Assembly (NCBI GenBank): GCA_003246475.1
Contig: QKAL01000024.1
Location: 1-44,610, forward strand
Reading direction: 5' to 3'
Length of the DNA stretch: 44,610 bases
From: Lentisphaerota bacterium
GTDB lineage: Bacteria; Verrucomicrobiota; Lentisphaeria; Victivallales; SZUA-371
A program made the translations under genes and the position numbers. Position 1 is the stretch's first letter. Each line of letters begins with the position of its first letter. Positions 17,612 through 25,733 of this stretch are shown here, one piece after another. A model generated the notes under the pieces. It was not told the DNA's origin and ran no database searches. It saw only the letters and a program-made list of their open reading frames with translations.

Positions 17612-18538
17612 ATGCGAGATCATCAACAGGAAACCATTTCACGTATAAAATCACTTTGCCGGGACCATAATGCCATCATTCTGGCCCATAACTACCAGCC
17701 GGACATTATTCAGGACCTGGCAGATTTTGTCGGTGATTCGCTGGAGCTCAGCGTCAAAGCCGCCGCCCTGGAGGAAAAGACCATTGTTTTCTGCGGCGTC
17801 CGTTTCATGGCGGAGACCGCCAAAATATTGTCACCGGACAAAACCGTACTGCTTCCCAATGCCAATGCGGGATGTCCGATGGCGGACATGGCCGATGCCG
17901 AATCCCTGCGCCGTTTGAAGGCAATGCATCCTGGCGCAGTCACCGTCTGCTACGTCAACAGTACTGCTGAAGTTAAAACTGAATGTGATATCTGCTGTAC
18001 CTCCGCCAACGCCGAAAACATCGTAAAAATGATTCCGCCGGAACGAGAGATAATCTTTCTGCCGGATAAAAATCTGGGGGCCAATGTCGAGAAAGCCACC
18101 GGGCGCAAAATGATCCTCTGGCCGGGTTTCTGCCCCACCCACATGCGCATCGTCCCGGAAATCATCATCCAACGAAAAAAAGAGTATCCGGAAGCTGTCC
18201 TGATGGTTCATCCGGAATGTGTTCCGGCAATCACCGCCATGGCGGATGAAGTACTCAGTACCGGCGGCATGCTCCGCTTCGCCCGGGAAACCGCGGCAAA
18301 GCAAATCATCGTCGGAACCGAGATCGGGCTGCTGCATCGCTTGCGGCGGGAAAATCCGCATAAGGAGTTTATCCCCGTCAGCGCCAACGCCATTTGCGCA
18401 AACATGAAAATGATCTCCCTGCATGACGTTCTCAACGCACTGGAGAACAACGAAACGCAGATCAATGTTCCCGAAGAAATCAGAGTCAAGGCAAAAAAAC
18501 CCATTATCCGCATGATTGAAGGAAAAATCGACCTATGA
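17612..18538 (+). CDS. nadA: Quinolinate synthase
   Basis: A 308-residue quinolinate synthase, which condenses iminoaspartate with dihydroxyacetone phosphate in NAD synthesis and needs a [4Fe-4S] cluster. The three cluster cysteines are visible: NAGCPMAD near residue 87, GFCPTHM near 172 and NAICANMK near 261. The start IILAHNYQPDIIQDLADFVGDSLEL is diagnostic. A CCAGGAG site precedes the ATG at 17612. The stop overlaps the bioB start (ATGA). The partner genes nadB and nadC are not in the window, so iminoaspartate must come from a gene elsewhere or from an aspartate dehydrogenase. Confidence 0.97.
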   Translation: MRDHQQETISRIKSLCRDHNAIILAHNYQPDIIQDLADFVGDSLELSVKAAALEEKTIVFCGVRFMAETAKILSPDKTVLLPNANAGCPMADMADAESLRRLKAMHPGAVTVCYVNSTAEVKTECDICCTSANAENIVKMIPPEREIIFLPDKNLGANVEKATGRKMILWPGFCPTHMRIVPEIIIQRKKEYPEAVLMVHPECVPAITAMADEVLSTGGMLRFARETAAKQIIVGTEIGLLHRLRRENPHKEFIPVSANAICANMKMISLHDVLNALENNETQINVPEEIRVKAKKPIIRMIEGKIDL

Positions 18539-19512
18539 ATAAAACGTTTGGAATCGGTTTCGATGAAGCCGTCAACCTGATGAACCAGAACCTGCCGTCC
18601 GAGATTTATCGGCTCATCTTCCGCGCCAACGCCGTACGCGAAGAATATTGCGGCAATAAAATTTCCACCTGCGCCATCATCAACGCCAAAAGCGGTAACT
18701 GCGGCGAAAACTGCGCTTTCTGTCCGCAATCCGTTTTCGCTCAAAGTAAAATCGAAAAATATCCGCTCAAAAGCAGCGACGAACTAGTCGACGCCGCCTT
18801 AAAGTCGGAAAACAAACACGCCCACTGCTTCGGGATTGTCACTTCCGGACGCAAGGTCAGCGACCCGGACGAACAGAGCTCCATCTGCGATGCCGTCCGC
18901 CGTATCAACGCCCAGAGCAAAATCAGTGTCTGCGCCTCACTGGGAACCATCGATGCCGACTTCATGACCCGGCTGCGCGATGCCGGACTTAAAAACTATC
19001 ACCATAACCTTGAAGCCTCCGAAAGCTTTTATCCGCAGATATGTACCACCCGGACCTTTGCTGATAACGTCGCCACGTTGAAGCTGGCCAAGGACAATGG
19101 ACTGAATGTGTGCTCCGGCTGTCTGTTCGGCATCGGCGAAAACAATACGCAGCGCGTCGAGCTGCTCCAGTCGTTACGCGAACTGAAAATCGACTCCATA
19201 CCGCTGAACTTCCTCAATCCCCTGCCCGGTACCCGGCTCGACGGTAAAACGGCCCCGTTAACGGCACTGGAATGCCTGAAGATCATAGCCGTGGCCCGGC
19301 TTATGCTGCCAAAGACCCAGCTGAGAGTCTGCGGGGGACGGGAAAAGAACATGCGTGATATGCAGTCATGGATTTTCGCCGCCGGAGCCAACGCCCTGAT
19401 GATCGGATCCTATCTGACTACCGGCGGACGCAACGTCGAAAACGACATGCAGATGATCCGTGACGCCGGCATGGAGATCGATCCCGACGGCGGTTGCGGC
19501 AGAAAAGCCTGA
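18535..19512 (+). CDS. bioB: Biotin synthase (radical SAM)
   Basis: A 325-residue radical SAM enzyme that inserts sulfur into dethiobiotin. The [4Fe-4S] cysteines are C56xxxC60xxC63 in SGNCGENCAFCPQS. The auxiliary [2Fe-2S] ligands are conserved: C98 in KHAHCFGIV, C133 in ISVCASLGT, C193 in NVCSGC, and the arginine in LRVCGGREKN. The auxiliary cluster is consumed as the sulfur source, so proximity to a cysteine desulfurase is meaningful. Translation is coupled to nadA through an ATGA overlap. No other biotin genes (bioA, bioD, bioF) are in the window. A hairpin at 19575-19613 ends the transcription unit. Confidence 0.96.
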   Translation: MNKTFGIGFDEAVNLMNQNLPSEIYRLIFRANAVREEYCGNKISTCAIINAKSGNCGENCAFCPQSVFAQSKIEKYPLKSSDELVDAALKSENKHAHCFGIVTSGRKVSDPDEQSSICDAVRRINAQSKISVCASLGTIDADFMTRLRDAGLKNYHHNLEASESFYPQICTTRTFADNVATLKLAKDNGLNVCSGCLFGIGENNTQRVELLQSLRELKIDSIPLNFLNPLPGTRLDGKTAPLTALECLKIIAVARLMLPKTQLRVCGGREKNMRDMQSWIFAAGANALMIGSYLTTGGRNVENDMQMIRDAGMEIDPDGGCGRKA

Positions 19513-19574
19513 CCTTTCAGGCATTCCGAAAGCGCGGAGAACAGGTACTCAAATCCAGTTCAATCTTCCACCGA

Positions 19575-19613
19575 AAGACGAATCCCGTCGGATAAATGTT
19601 ACGGGATCGTCTT
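19575..19613. terminator. Hairpin between convergent bioB and mlaD (likely bidirectional terminator)
   Basis: AAGACG-a-ATCCCGT (19575-19588) pairs with ACGGGATCGTCTT (19601-19613), a 13-bp stem with one bulged A and a 12-base loop. It lies in the 110-base gap between two converging operons. The following U content is moderate on the + strand, so termination efficiency is uncertain. Confidence 0.65.
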
Positions 19614-19622
19614 AATGCGTTT

Positions 19623-20651
19623 TCATTTCACCGCATTCTCTGCGCTTTTAAGATAGCTGGACTTGATTTGGTCATCCCCATCGGTAATCCGACGTTGCTG
19701 TTTCCCTCGCAATAACGAACTGGGGTCATCGTCAATGGAGTTTGCCAGCTCGGTTATTGAATCAAGAGTCTGATCCAGACGGGAAAGCGTATTGATTATC
19801 GCCAATTTGGTTTCGGACACCGAACCGAGGGAATTTCGGAACGCCTCGCTGGTCTTCGCCAGCTTTGCCTGCTCAATCTCCGTTTTAACCTGGTTGATCA
19901 GGGCATTGAAGTTGCGCAAATCAGAGGATACCAGATTGAGCAACTCATCGATCTTCTTGGGCGTCAAAGTCTTATTCACGCTTTCCAGGCTCTGGTCCAG
20001 GCGATTGGAAACCCGTTCCAAATGCTCAATGGTACGGTTGATATTCGGATTGCTCAAAATATCGTTACTATGTTTGAGAACGGAGGAAATCTCTTTGCTG
20101 ATTTCCGGCATGTTAATGGAGGCAATATTGTTAAGCGACTGGTTTATCAACTTTACAATACTCTGGAACATCGACTGGCGCGAAGGAATATAACACCCTT
20201 CCACTCCCGGCGGACGCGGCAGATTCTCAAAATGATTATTGTCCTCGGTCACGTAGTCAAGTTCAACATATTTCATCCCGGTAATACCGACATACTCCAG
20301 ACCGCAGGTCAGACCGCGCTTCATCTGCGCCTCAAGCATCTTGTGCAGAGCTTCGATATTCATCTGCACGTCATCTTTCGAGTTGAACACGGAAACTTCA
20401 AGCTCCATATGAACAATAATGAGCTCTTCTTCGCCGCGAACCACGATTCGGGAAACCTTGCCGACCGGAACGCCGCGATATTTCACGGGTGACCCGACAC
20501 TCAGCCCCTGGATCGAAGTCTTAAACACCGAAAAAGCCGGCAGTTTTTTCTTGAACATCTCCGAAAGCCCGAAGACGAACAGCGAAGCGATCATCAGCAG
20601 AAAAGCCACGATCACGAAAAGTCCCAGTTTGAATTTATTCGCTTCTATCAT
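19623..20651 (-). CDS. mlaD: MCE-domain protein MlaD-like (lipid transport)
   Basis: A 342-residue protein with one N-terminal membrane helix (about residues 8-28) and an MCE domain (about 38-118) marked by GLSVGSPVKYRGVPVGKV. The remainder is helical and predicted coiled coil (IASINMPEISKEISSVLKH and later heptads) with a basic C-terminus. MCE proteins form rings in the periplasm that carry phospholipids between the membranes, docked on a permease-ATPase pair. That pair, MlaE and MlaF, lies directly upstream. At 342 residues it is longer than E. coli MlaD (~180) and closer to the longer MCE proteins of other diderms. MlaB and MlaC genes are absent from the cluster. Confidence 0.9.
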   Translation of the reverse strand: MIEANKFKLGLFVIVAFLLMIASLFVFGLSEMFKKKLPAFSVFKTSIQGLSVGSPVKYRGVPVGKVSRIVVRGEEELIIVHMELEVSVFNSKDDVQMNIEALHKMLEAQMKRGLTCGLEYVGITGMKYVELDYVTEDNNHFENLPRPPGVEGCYIPSRQSMFQSIVKLINQSLNNIASINMPEISKEISSVLKHSNDILSNPNINRTIEHLERVSNRLDQSLESVNKTLTPKKIDELLNLVSSDLRNFNALINQVKTEIEQAKLAKTSEAFRNSLGSVSETKLAIINTLSRLDQTLDSITELANSIDDDPSSLLRGKQQRRITDGDDQIKSSYLKSAENAVK

Positions 20652-20668
20652 TTTCCCATCAGTCCATA

Positions 20669-21442
20669 TTAATTACAATATCGTAAATTATTTCTGCTCA
20701 AAAAGGATTTCACCCAGGGATTATCGCTCTTTTCCAACAGCTCCCGGGGATTACCGTCGGCCACAATCCCGCGCGTCTGCTTGTCCAACATTATACAGCG
20801 GTCGGCAATCGCGAAAATACTGTCCAGCTCATGGGTGACGATCACAAAAGTAGCGCCGGTATCTTTTTTCAGGCGCAGAATCAGTTTATCTAGTTCCGCA
20901 GAAGTAATCGGATCCAGCCCGGCAGACGGTTCATCGAAAAACAGCAGATCCGGCTCCAGCGCCATCGCCCGCGCCAGTCCGGCGCGCTTCCGCATTCCCC
21001 CGCTCAATTCGGCAGGGTAATAAGATTCAAAACCATCGAGCTCCACCAGACGCAGCTTCTCTTTCGCCTTAAGCACCCTTTCCTCGTGGTGCAGCGAAGA
21101 AAATTCCTCCAGCGGCAGCAATACGTTTTCCAGCAGAGTTAAAGCCCCGAACAAAGCCCCGTTCTGGTAGGTGACCCCAAAACTCCGCATCATCGCGTCC
21201 TTATCGGACTGGGCGGAACGTACAATACTCTTTCCCCGGATCAGCACATCGCCGCTGAAAGGACGATAAAGCCCGATCAGATGTTTGAGCAAAGTACTCT
21301 TACCGCATCCGGAACCACCCAGAACCGCAAAAATCCCACCTTTGTCCACCACAAAGGACACGTTCTTCAAAACAACATTATCCCCATACCCGACAATCAG
21401 GTTGCGGACATCAATGATTGGAACATCATCGGTAGTACTCAT
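20669..21442 (-). CDS. mlaF: ABC transporter ATPase MlaF-like
   Basis: A 257-residue ABC ATPase. Walker A is GGSGCGKST near residues 38-46, the Q-loop TYQNGALFGALTLLENV is the form typical of MlaF/Ttg2A, the signature is LSGGMRKRAGLARA, and Walker B is LLFFDEPSAGLDP, followed by the H-loop VTHELDS. It powers lipid movement through the MlaE permease from the cytoplasmic side. It lies between mlaE and mlaD with gaps of 5 and 17 bases, consistent with one operon. Confidence 0.95.
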   Translation of the reverse strand: MSTTDDVPIIDVRNLIVGYGDNVVLKNVSFVVDKGGIFAVLGGSGCGKSTLLKHLIGLYRPFSGDVLIRGKSIVRSAQSDKDAMMRSFGVTYQNGALFGALTLLENVLLPLEEFSSLHHEERVLKAKEKLRLVELDGFESYYPAELSGGMRKRAGLARAMALEPDLLFFDEPSAGLDPITSAELDKLILRLKKDTGATFVIVTHELDSIFAIADRCIMLDKQTRGIVADGNPRELLEKSDNPWVKSFLSRNNLRYCN

Positions 21443-21447
21443 TGCCG

Positions 21448-22275
21448 CTACTCTCCGATCATGCTGTAGAAAAACGTTAACACAAAGTCGGCGATGACAA
21501 TCCAGAAGATCGAACTCACCACCGTGGACGTGGCTGCCCGGCCTACCCCCATTGCATCATTGCCAGCGCTGAAACCGCGCCGGCAGCCGATCACGGTAAT
21601 AATAAACGCAAAAACAAAACTTTTGAACAGACCCAGCATAAACGCCAAAGGCGTGATCGCCCCCATGGCCCGGTTGTAATAGACCACAATCGGCAAATTT
21701 AACTTGATGACCGCAATAATCATCCCCCCGAAAATCCCTACAATATCACCGAAAACCGTAAGTAGCGGCATGACCAGCAGCATCGCCATTAATTTGGGCA
21801 TCACCAGGAAACGTACCGGATTCAACCCCATCGTCCGCAAAGCATCGATTTCTTCGCCGACTTTCATGGTTCCGATCTCGGCGGCAAAAGCGGAGCCGGC
21901 GCGCCCGGTACAGATCATCGCCACCATCAGCGGCCCCATCTCCTTGATGATCACCAGCGAAACGAAGTCGGCAATGAAGATGTCGCCGCCGTATTTCTGC
22001 AGCTGCATCGCTCCCTGAAACCCGAGGATTATGCCCATCAGCAGACATATCATCACTACAATCGGCACGGCATCGGTACCGCACATATCCATATAATAGA
22101 GCGTTTCCCGACGCCGGACCCGACGGGGATGGGTAATACTCTCCCAGACGATCCGTGACAATTCGCCGGTAAAGATAACCATACGAATCAGATCGTCAAT
22201 AATATGTTTCGCAAACGAACCGACCTCTTCAATCCGGTCTTCAATGCGTTGGTCCAAGTCAAAAGGCATCGGCAT
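21448..22275 (-). CDS. mlaE: ABC transporter permease MlaE-like
   Basis: A 275-residue permease with five to six membrane helices after an amphipathic N-terminal segment. Diagnostic blocks include GIILGFQGAMQLQKYGG, EMGPLMVAMICTGRAGSAFAAEIGTMKV, EEIDALRTMGLNPVRFLVMPK and a C-terminal SSIFWIVIADF. MlaE binds the MCE ring and forms the lipid path in the inner membrane. It is the first gene of the three-gene unit. The ribosome binding site before the ATG at 22275 is weak, and ATG 22269 two codons later is an alternative start. Confidence 0.93.
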   Translation of the reverse strand: MPMPFDLDQRIEDRIEEVGSFAKHIIDDLIRMVIFTGELSRIVWESITHPRRVRRRETLYYMDMCGTDAVPIVVMICLLMGIILGFQGAMQLQKYGGDIFIADFVSLVIIKEMGPLMVAMICTGRAGSAFAAEIGTMKVGEEIDALRTMGLNPVRFLVMPKLMAMLLVMPLLTVFGDIVGIFGGMIIAVIKLNLPIVVYYNRAMGAITPLAFMLGLFKSFVFAFIITVIGCRRGFSAGNDAMGVGRAATSTVVSSIFWIVIADFVLTFFYSMIGE

Positions 22276-22487
22276 TTTCTATCGCAAATCCCCAAGATTG
22301 TTCATAATTTTCCGGCGACAAAACCGGAACTGCCCGTTTAAATATATTGCCCATGCAGGAAAAGTCAAAGCCACGCCATACCGAATCGTGTTTTTTAGCA
22401 TGTTCGTTACAATGAAAAAGCAAAATCACCGAAAATAAGCCGCCCCCTATTGCGGAAAAACAGGCGCGGCGTTATTATAGAAATGAA

Positions 22488-22493
22488 AGGAGG
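22488..22493 (+). promoter_or_regulatory. Consensus Shine-Dalgarno misplaced relative to the deoC start
   Basis: AGGAGG at 22488-22493 is 36 bases from the deoC ATG (22530), too far for direct use. It lies inside a four-codon frame starting ATG 22483 and has ideal spacing to TTG 22502, which opens a 34-codon frame that runs out of phase into deoC and ends at 22606. Confidence 0.45.
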
Positions 22494-22529
22494 TTGAAAT
22501 ATTGCTCCAATCCGCAGTATTAACCCTTA

Positions 22530-23258
22530 ATGGAATTGAATTGCAGTCCCAATATCCTGGCAAAGATGATCGACCATTCACTGTTGCACCCGACCCTTTC
22601 CGATGACGAAATCCGTCACGGCTGCCGCCTCGCCATGAAATACGATGTCGCCGCCGTATGCGTCAAGCCGTATGCCGTACGTATTGCCGCCGAGGTTCTG
22701 GGATCCGCCAATATTGCCATCTGCGCAGTCACCGCATTCCCGCACGGTAACAGCACGGCATCGGCCAAAATTTTTGAGGCGGAGGAAGCGATCCGGGCCG
22801 GTGCCACCGAAATCGATGCCGTGGTTAATATCGGCAAAGTCATCAGCGGCGACTGGACCTACGTCTTTGAGGAAGTCCGCGCCTTGAACAACGCGGTCAC
22901 CGCCAACGGCGCCATCCTGAAACTCATTTTCGAAAACTGTTTTCTCAATGACAGCCAGATCATCCGCCTCTGCGACATTTGTTCCGAAAACCACGTGGCT
23001 TTCGCCAAGACTTCCACCGGATTCGGCTTTGTCCGCCAGATCGACGGGTCATACCACTATCACGGCGCGACCGACCACCATCTTCGAATCATGCGCGAAC
23101 ACTGCCCCCCGGAAGTCAAGATCAAGGCCGCCGGAGGTATCCGGACGCTTAAAGACCTCCTTCGCGTCCGGCAGCTCGGAGCAACCCGCATCGGAGCCAC
23201 CGCCACCGCCATCATTCTGGAAGAAGCCAGAAAGATGGCCTCCCACGGTGGAATTTAA
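22530..23258 (+). CDS. deoC: Deoxyribose-phosphate aldolase
   Basis: A 242-residue class I aldolase of the DeoC family. It has KMIDHSLLHP near the start, AVCVKPYAV, GATEIDAVVNIG with the catalytic Asp near residue 97, the Schiff-base lysine in FAKTSTGFG near residue 159, and KAAGGIRT near 199. It splits 2-deoxyribose-5-phosphate into glyceraldehyde-3-phosphate and acetaldehyde in nucleoside salvage. The in-frame TAA at 22521 makes ATG 22530 the first possible ATG, yet a perfect Shine-Dalgarno sits upstream out of range. Its stop overlaps the convergent esterase stop by four bases. Confidence 0.95.
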   Translation: MELNCSPNILAKMIDHSLLHPTLSDDEIRHGCRLAMKYDVAAVCVKPYAVRIAAEVLGSANIAICAVTAFPHGNSTASAKIFEAEEAIRAGATEIDAVVNIGKVISGDWTYVFEEVRALNNAVTANGAILKLIFENCFLNDSQIIRLCDICSENHVAFAKTSTGFGFVRQIDGSYHYHGATDHHLRIMREHCPPEVKIKAAGGIRTLKDLLRVRQLGATRIGATATAIILEEARKMASHGGI

Positions 23259-24682
23259 CGGGTAAAGACAAACCGTCCAAACGCTTGAGGGAAATGGTTG
23301 AGCATTATCATGGTCGGCGACCAGTTCGCCGACTGGTCGCTCCCCCCAGCCAGGCGATGACGGTAAACATTTCCAGACATCGCCCCCGATTTCGGCCGCC
23401 CCCCGATTTCGGCAAATGGGATCACAAGCTCCACAATCCAACATTGGTCAGCAATATGGCTTGAGACTCGGACTCCTTGGGGGTTCCAGCCCGGACCGGA
23501 ACCGCCAAACGCCCCAAAATCCGCGTCGTAAACCGATCCGTCAGGAGCGACGATGAGCTGAAACGCCTTCTCCGGAGCTCCCGGATCGGGCGAAAGGTAA
23601 ATGTCAACGCAATCGCCCTCCCACAAACCGATCGCATCATGGCCGGTGACCTTCTGAACCATCCGTTCCGGCGACGGCTCCCCGCCGTCAAAACGAAAAT
23701 AGAGAAAATTTTCGTCATAAAGGAAAGCGATTTTCGAATCAGGGGCAAAGCTCTTTCCTGCACGGGTCGTCAGTTTTCCCCAATCCGCCAAGTGCCAGGC
23801 ATTTTCATCGGGACCGGATTGACCGGCGGACAATATCGCGCTCCGGATTTCCAGCTGGGGCTCTTCCCTTGCCGCAAGAAATTTCTGCAATTCGACGGCC
23901 TGGATTTCCTTCAGCATCAGCATGAATGACGGCGGATAAACATCCCCATGGTCGAAGCCGGGCAGACTGACGCATTTGACACGCGGGTTTCCAGCCACAC
24001 GCGTCAGCATCGCAGCCAGAAGTTGGTTTTCTTCCGGCCGCGCCGGCCACTCGATTGCCGGATCGCCGACATACAAGGTCAGCGGCGGGGTGTCTTTTCG
24101 AATGTGATGCAGCGGAGCAAATTCGTCGATCTCAGTGACGAGGTTCGGCCCAATGGCTACGACTCCCGCACGTTCGTTGACAATCTGAAAATGCGTGGTC
24201 ATCTGTCCGCTGATTGGCATAACCCCCGCCAGCTTCATCGGGGAAATCCCATGCCGTCCCAGATATTCCGGGACCAGCGCCAGCATCGCCACCAGATAGC
24301 CGCCGCCGGAACCGCCCGACACATAAATTTTATCCGGATCACCGCCGTATTCGCCAATATGGTTGAAAACCCAAGCCACCGCCGCCGCCGCATCCTCCAG
24401 ATAGTCAGGACATTTGGCACGCGCCGAAGATAAACGGTAATTCGGTGCTACCACCGCCACGTCACGGTTCCGAAATTCTTTCGGAATCTCCTTCTCCCCC
24501 GATTGCAAACCACCACCGTGAAACCATACCACCGTCACGAAATCGGTATCACCGGCCGGATAATAGAGATCAAGTTTGCAACGTTCATTACGATATTCGA
24601 GGTTACCGGAACCATTCCAACCCTCTTCATAATATGGCAGATTACACGCCAGACAGTAGCCTTCGGTCAATTCAGCGGACAT
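23255..24682 (-). CDS. Alpha/beta-hydrolase esterase fused to a CBM9-like domain
   Basis: A 475-residue two-domain protein. Residues ~25-265 are an alpha/beta hydrolase of the BD-FAE/hormone-sensitive-lipase type: oxyanion motif H55-GGG, nucleophile S125 in SGGSGGG, acid candidate D207 in YVGDPA and H245 in FDHGDV. Residues ~280-475 resemble a carbohydrate family 9/DOMON-like beta sandwich (IAFLYDENFLYFRFDG, DCVDIYLSPD, WIVELVIPFAEIGG). I see no signal peptide, so it seems cytoplasmic, odd for a carbohydrate-binding fusion. A role in removing acyl groups from imported oligosaccharides is plausible (inference). GGGAG precedes the ATG, and a 23-bp GntR-type palindrome lies in the promoter region. 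Confidence 0.85.
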   Translation of the reverse strand: MSAELTEGYCLACNLPYYEEGWNGSGNLEYRNERCKLDLYYPAGDTDFVTVVWFHGGGLQSGEKEIPKEFRNRDVAVVAPNYRLSSARAKCPDYLEDAAAAVAWVFNHIGEYGGDPDKIYVSGGSGGGYLVAMLALVPEYLGRHGISPMKLAGVMPISGQMTTHFQIVNERAGVVAIGPNLVTEIDEFAPLHHIRKDTPPLTLYVGDPAIEWPARPEENQLLAAMLTRVAGNPRVKCVSLPGFDHGDVYPPSFMLMLKEIQAVELQKFLAAREEPQLEIRSAILSAGQSGPDENAWHLADWGKLTTRAGKSFAPDSKIAFLYDENFLYFRFDGGEPSPERMVQKVTGHDAIGLWEGDCVDIYLSPDPGAPEKAFQLIVAPDGSVYDADFGAFGGSGPGWNPQGVRVSSHIADQCWIVELVIPFAEIGGRPKSGAMSGNVYRHRLAGGSDQSANWSPTMIMLNHFPQAFGRFVFTR

Positions 24683-24711
24683 TTCACCACTCCCGGGATC
24701 TCTCCCTGTAT

Positions 24712-24734
24712 TTATTGTATACTGTATACAATAA
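24712..24734. promoter_or_regulatory. Perfect 23-bp palindrome, GntR-type operator
   Basis: Two 11-base arms, TTATTGTATAC and GTATACAATAA, flank a single central T at 24723. The core TTGTATAC-N-GTATACAA has the form of operators bound by GntR-family (FadR/FCD-type) regulators. It lies 30-52 bases upstream of the esterase start on the - strand, where its promoter should be. No gntR gene is in the window. Confidence 0.7.
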
Positions 24735-24781
24735 CATCAACCCGTAAAAAAGCAAGCCTGTCCGCATCCGATATATTAAAG

Positions 24782-24819
24782 AAAAAAGCGGAAAGACAAC
24801 TAAATGTCTCATTCCGCTT
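24782..24819 (-). terminator. Rho-independent terminator of pseudopilin-like gene 2
   Basis: On the - strand AAGCGGAA (24812-24819) pairs with TTCCGCTT (24786-24793), with an inner AGACA/TGTCT pairing and a two-base bulge. The stem runs into a T6 stretch. It begins about 54 bases after the stop of the 24873 gene, making that gene monocistronic. Confidence 0.75.
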
Positions 24820-24872
24820 ATAGTTATATTTTTGTGGCAGCGGCCTTCTGTCCCGATGGAAATACCGCCGAA

Positions 24873-25580
24873 CTATTTAAAGAAGACTATATCGGCAAAT
24901 GCCGCCGGCTCAGGCTGGACCGAGACAACATGTCCATCCATCATCGCAATATTGATCTTGCGGTTATGGCGAGCAGAATTGAATAGTTTATCCCGCGCAT
25001 CTTCATTATTGGCCGGGTTAAACTGGCACCATGAACCATCGGAAAAGAAATATGTCCCGCTCGGCTGCCGAAAAATAGTCAGCTTCTTTGCGTCGGTCGC
25101 GCTGTTCGACATGGTGGAATCAGACACCGTATAGCCACATTGTACCGGAGCATAAAATGGTATTGACATGTAGTTTGTACTTGCCGCATTAACGTCATTC
25201 ACAAATGCCGCAGTAAGGTTAATCCCAGCTCCCCACGGTTTTCCATCCTTGGCCTGATCTGTCGAGTAGGTTTTATTCTTGTCCAACAATGCCTCGGGAC
25301 ACTCGAAAACCTTTTCACCCACGCTGTATTCCTCCTCAAAGCCTTTTGCCCAATTATATGAACGTCCTCTATAATATTGACACTGCATCGGCGAAAGATC
25401 ATTATTATCGCCACTATACATCAACGCCGCTGTAGCGATCTGCTTTAAGTTTCCGATGCATTTCGCGCTACGGGCAGTCTTACGTGCGTTACTCAATGTT
25501 GGCAACAACATCCCCGCAAGAATAGCAATAATTGCTATAACAACCAAAAGCTCTATAAGTGTAAAATCCTTTTTCAACAT
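24873..25580 (-). CDS. Pseudopilin-like protein with prepilin-type N-terminus and DGH C-terminal motif (2)
   Basis: A 235-residue protein starting MLKKD then [20 protein letters not shown], the prepilin-type helix with Glu at mature position 5. The body is globular, with [22 protein letters not shown] typical of this family, and the end carries [20 protein letters not shown]. The residue before the mature Phe is Asp rather than Gly. ATG 25580 is chosen over the longer frame because AAGGAG lies eight bases upstream. The gene stands alone, with its own promoter, LacI-type operator and terminator, so its expression probably follows a specific sugar rather than a secretion operon. Its function is unknown; substrate binding at the envelope is a guess. 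Confidence 0.87.
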   Translation of the reverse strand: MLKKDFTLIELLVVIAIIAILAGMLLPTLSNARKTARSAKCIGNLKQIATAALMYSGDNNDLSPMQCQYYRGRSYNWAKGFEEEYSVGEKVFECPEALLDKNKTYSTDQAKDGKPWGAGINLTAAFVNDVNAASTNYMSIPFYAPVQCGYTVSDSTMSNSATDAKKLTIFRQPSGTYFFSDGSWCQFNPANNEDARDKLFNSARHNRKINIAMMDGHVVSVQPEPAAFADIVFFK

Positions 25581-25701
25581 TCTCTTTCTCCTTTTATTTC
25601 GGTTATTTCTCATACGAACTACAATGCATCCCAATCGTTATGCGGCCTCCGCAAAACAAGGAAACGTTTTCCCCAAAAAAACACCACTCGCAAATCTCTA
25701 C

Positions 25702-25733
25702 AAATTATTGTCAAAGCGCTTTGACAATAATTT
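25702..25733. promoter_or_regulatory. Perfect 32-bp palindrome, LacI-type operator
   Basis: A perfect inverted repeat centred between 25717 and 25718, with core TGTCAAAGCGCTTTGACA. The central CG dyad and flanking A/T blocks are typical of LacI/GalR-family operators. It overlaps the -10 box of the promoter of pseudopilin-like gene 2 and the expected transcription start, the position for direct repression. Confidence 0.82.
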
